NCBI GenBank assembly: GCA_003170875.1 | Contig: PMYJ01000244.1 | Location: 1 to 22,321, forward strand | Direction: 5' to 3' | Length of the DNA stretch: 22,321 nt | Source of the DNA: Candidatus Dormiibacterota bacterium | Lineage (GTDB): Bacteria; Chloroflexota; Dormibacteria; Aeolococcales; Aeolococcaceae | Position numbers and translations under genes: made by a program | Part shown: in pieces, positions 21,765 to 22,321 of the stretch | Position numbering within the stretch: position 1 is the stretch's first letter | Layout of the letters: the number at the start of each line of letters is the position of its first letter | The notes under the pieces: model-generated | Told to the model about the DNA's origin: nothing | The model's input: only the letters and a program-made list of their open reading frames with translations | Database searches by the model: none

Positions 21765-22321
21765 GTGCAGCGTAGGGTGCGGGTGGAACCGGTCATGGGG
21801 ACCGTGGTCACCGTCGATGTCCGCGACCCCGGGCTGCCCGACCCGACCGTCGACACGGCCATCGAGACGGCGGTCGAATGGCTCCACCTCGTGGACGCCA
21901 CCTTCAGCACCTACCGCGACGGCAGCGAGATCAGCCGCCTGGGGCGCGGTGAGCTCCAGGAGAGCGAGTGCTCTCCAGAGGTCCGCGAGGTGCTGGGCCT
22001 CTGCGCCGAGGTCGAGCGCGGGAGCGGGGGCTGCTTCGACATCCACTGCGGGGGCCGGCTCGATCCCTCGGGCCTGGTCAAGGGCTGGTCAGTGCAGCGC
22101 GCCGCGGAGATGCTGCGGGCGGCTGGTGCCCGCAGCTTCTTCATCGGGGCGGGGGGGGATATCGTGACTCGCGGGGAGTCCGCTCCCGGCCAGCAGTGGA
22201 GGGTGGGCATACGCCACCCTGAGATCGCCGGCCGGGTCGCAGCGGTGCTCGAGACCGGGGACCTCGCCATCGCCACCAGCGGGGCGTACGAGCGCGGCGA
22301 GCACATCCTCGACCCCCACAC
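21765..22321 (+). CDS. apbE: FAD:protein FMN transferase (ApbE), 3' end beyond window
   Basis: The first 185 codons of an ApbE-family enzyme, which transfers FMN from FAD to a Thr of FMN-binding domains, here presumably the preceding gene product. Visible motifs are PVMGTVVTVDV (7 residues after the start), DATFSTYRDGSEISRL, CGGRLDPSGLVKGWSVQRA, GAGGDIVTRG, WRVGIRHPE and AIATSGAYERGEHILDPH. The Mg/FAD site DPSG-VKG is in a slightly divergent form of the usual DLGG-AKG. The GTG at 21765 is preceded by GGAGG 7 bp upstream. The frame is open to the window edge, so the gene is incomplete only because of the boundary. Confidence 0.93.
   Translation, partial: MQRRVRVEPVMGTVVTVDVRDPGLPDPTVDTAIETAVEWLHLVDATFSTYRDGSEISRLGRGELQESECSPEVREVLGLCAEVERGSGGCFDIHCGGRLDPSGLVKGWSVQRAAEMLRAAGARSFFIGAGGDIVTRGESAPGQQWRVGIRHPEIAGRVAAVLETGDLAIATSGAYERGEHILDPH

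Overview
The window is a gene-dense, very GC-rich stretch of bacterial chromosome. Codons almost always end in G or C, GTG starts are common, and overlapping ATGA/GTGA stop-start junctions are frequent. The gene set (class II ribonucleotide reductase, DrrAB-type exporter with DUF4097 and ribbon-helix-helix proteins, PPA1498-type metallophosphoesterase, several possible leaderless starts) suits a high-GC actinobacterial or Chloroflexota/Dormibacterota-like lineage. No rRNA marker is present, so the phylum cannot be fixed. I saw no tRNA, rRNA, CRISPR array, transposase or phage gene; the only mobile element is an intein.

Layout. (1) 1-4270: nrdJ, a B12-dependent ribonucleotide reductase carrying a 399-residue LAGLIDADG intein placed immediately before the catalytic thiyl-radical cysteine. 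Upstream, two NrdR-box-like sites exactly 32 bp apart lie over and behind a TTGACA promoter. A nested hairpin covers the stop codons of nrdJ and the convergent exporter operon. (2) 4262-7359, minus strand: RHH regulator, DUF4097 beta-repeat protein, DrrA-like ATPase and DrrB-like permease. A 21-bp palindrome fills the spacer of the predicted leaderless promoter of the RHH gene. (3) 7512-10719, plus strand: three genes joined by 4-bp overlaps encode an enolase-superfamily N-succinylamino-acid racemase/OSBS, a COG3375-type GNAT acyltransferase and an M20 deacylase. This matches the set known to convert D- to L-amino acids through N-succinyl intermediates. (4) 10729-12779, minus strand: a small hypothetical protein, a type 2 adenine deaminase without an obvious normal start, and a flavodoxin. 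(5) 13076-18670, plus strand: a lipoprotein-dependent ABC importer (binding protein, two permeases, ATPase) followed 5 bp later by a metallophosphoesterase. It is preceded by a promoter overlapping an 11-bp element repeated at a 22-bp period. (6) 18740-19711: a quinone-reductase-like MDR oxidoreductase. (7) 19787-22321: a ferric-reductase-like haem/FAD/NAD(P)H membrane protein, an exported FMN-binding-domain protein and the start of an ApbE flavin transferase. Together these form a flavin-based trans-membrane electron-transfer module cut by the window end.

Overall this is chromosomal metabolic and transport DNA rather than a genomic island. The most unusual points are the intein that splits the reductase catalytic motif, the apparent operators in front of nrdJ, the RHH operon and the importer operon, and the missing canonical start of the adenine deaminase. 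All regulatory and substrate assignments are inferred from sequence reading alone.
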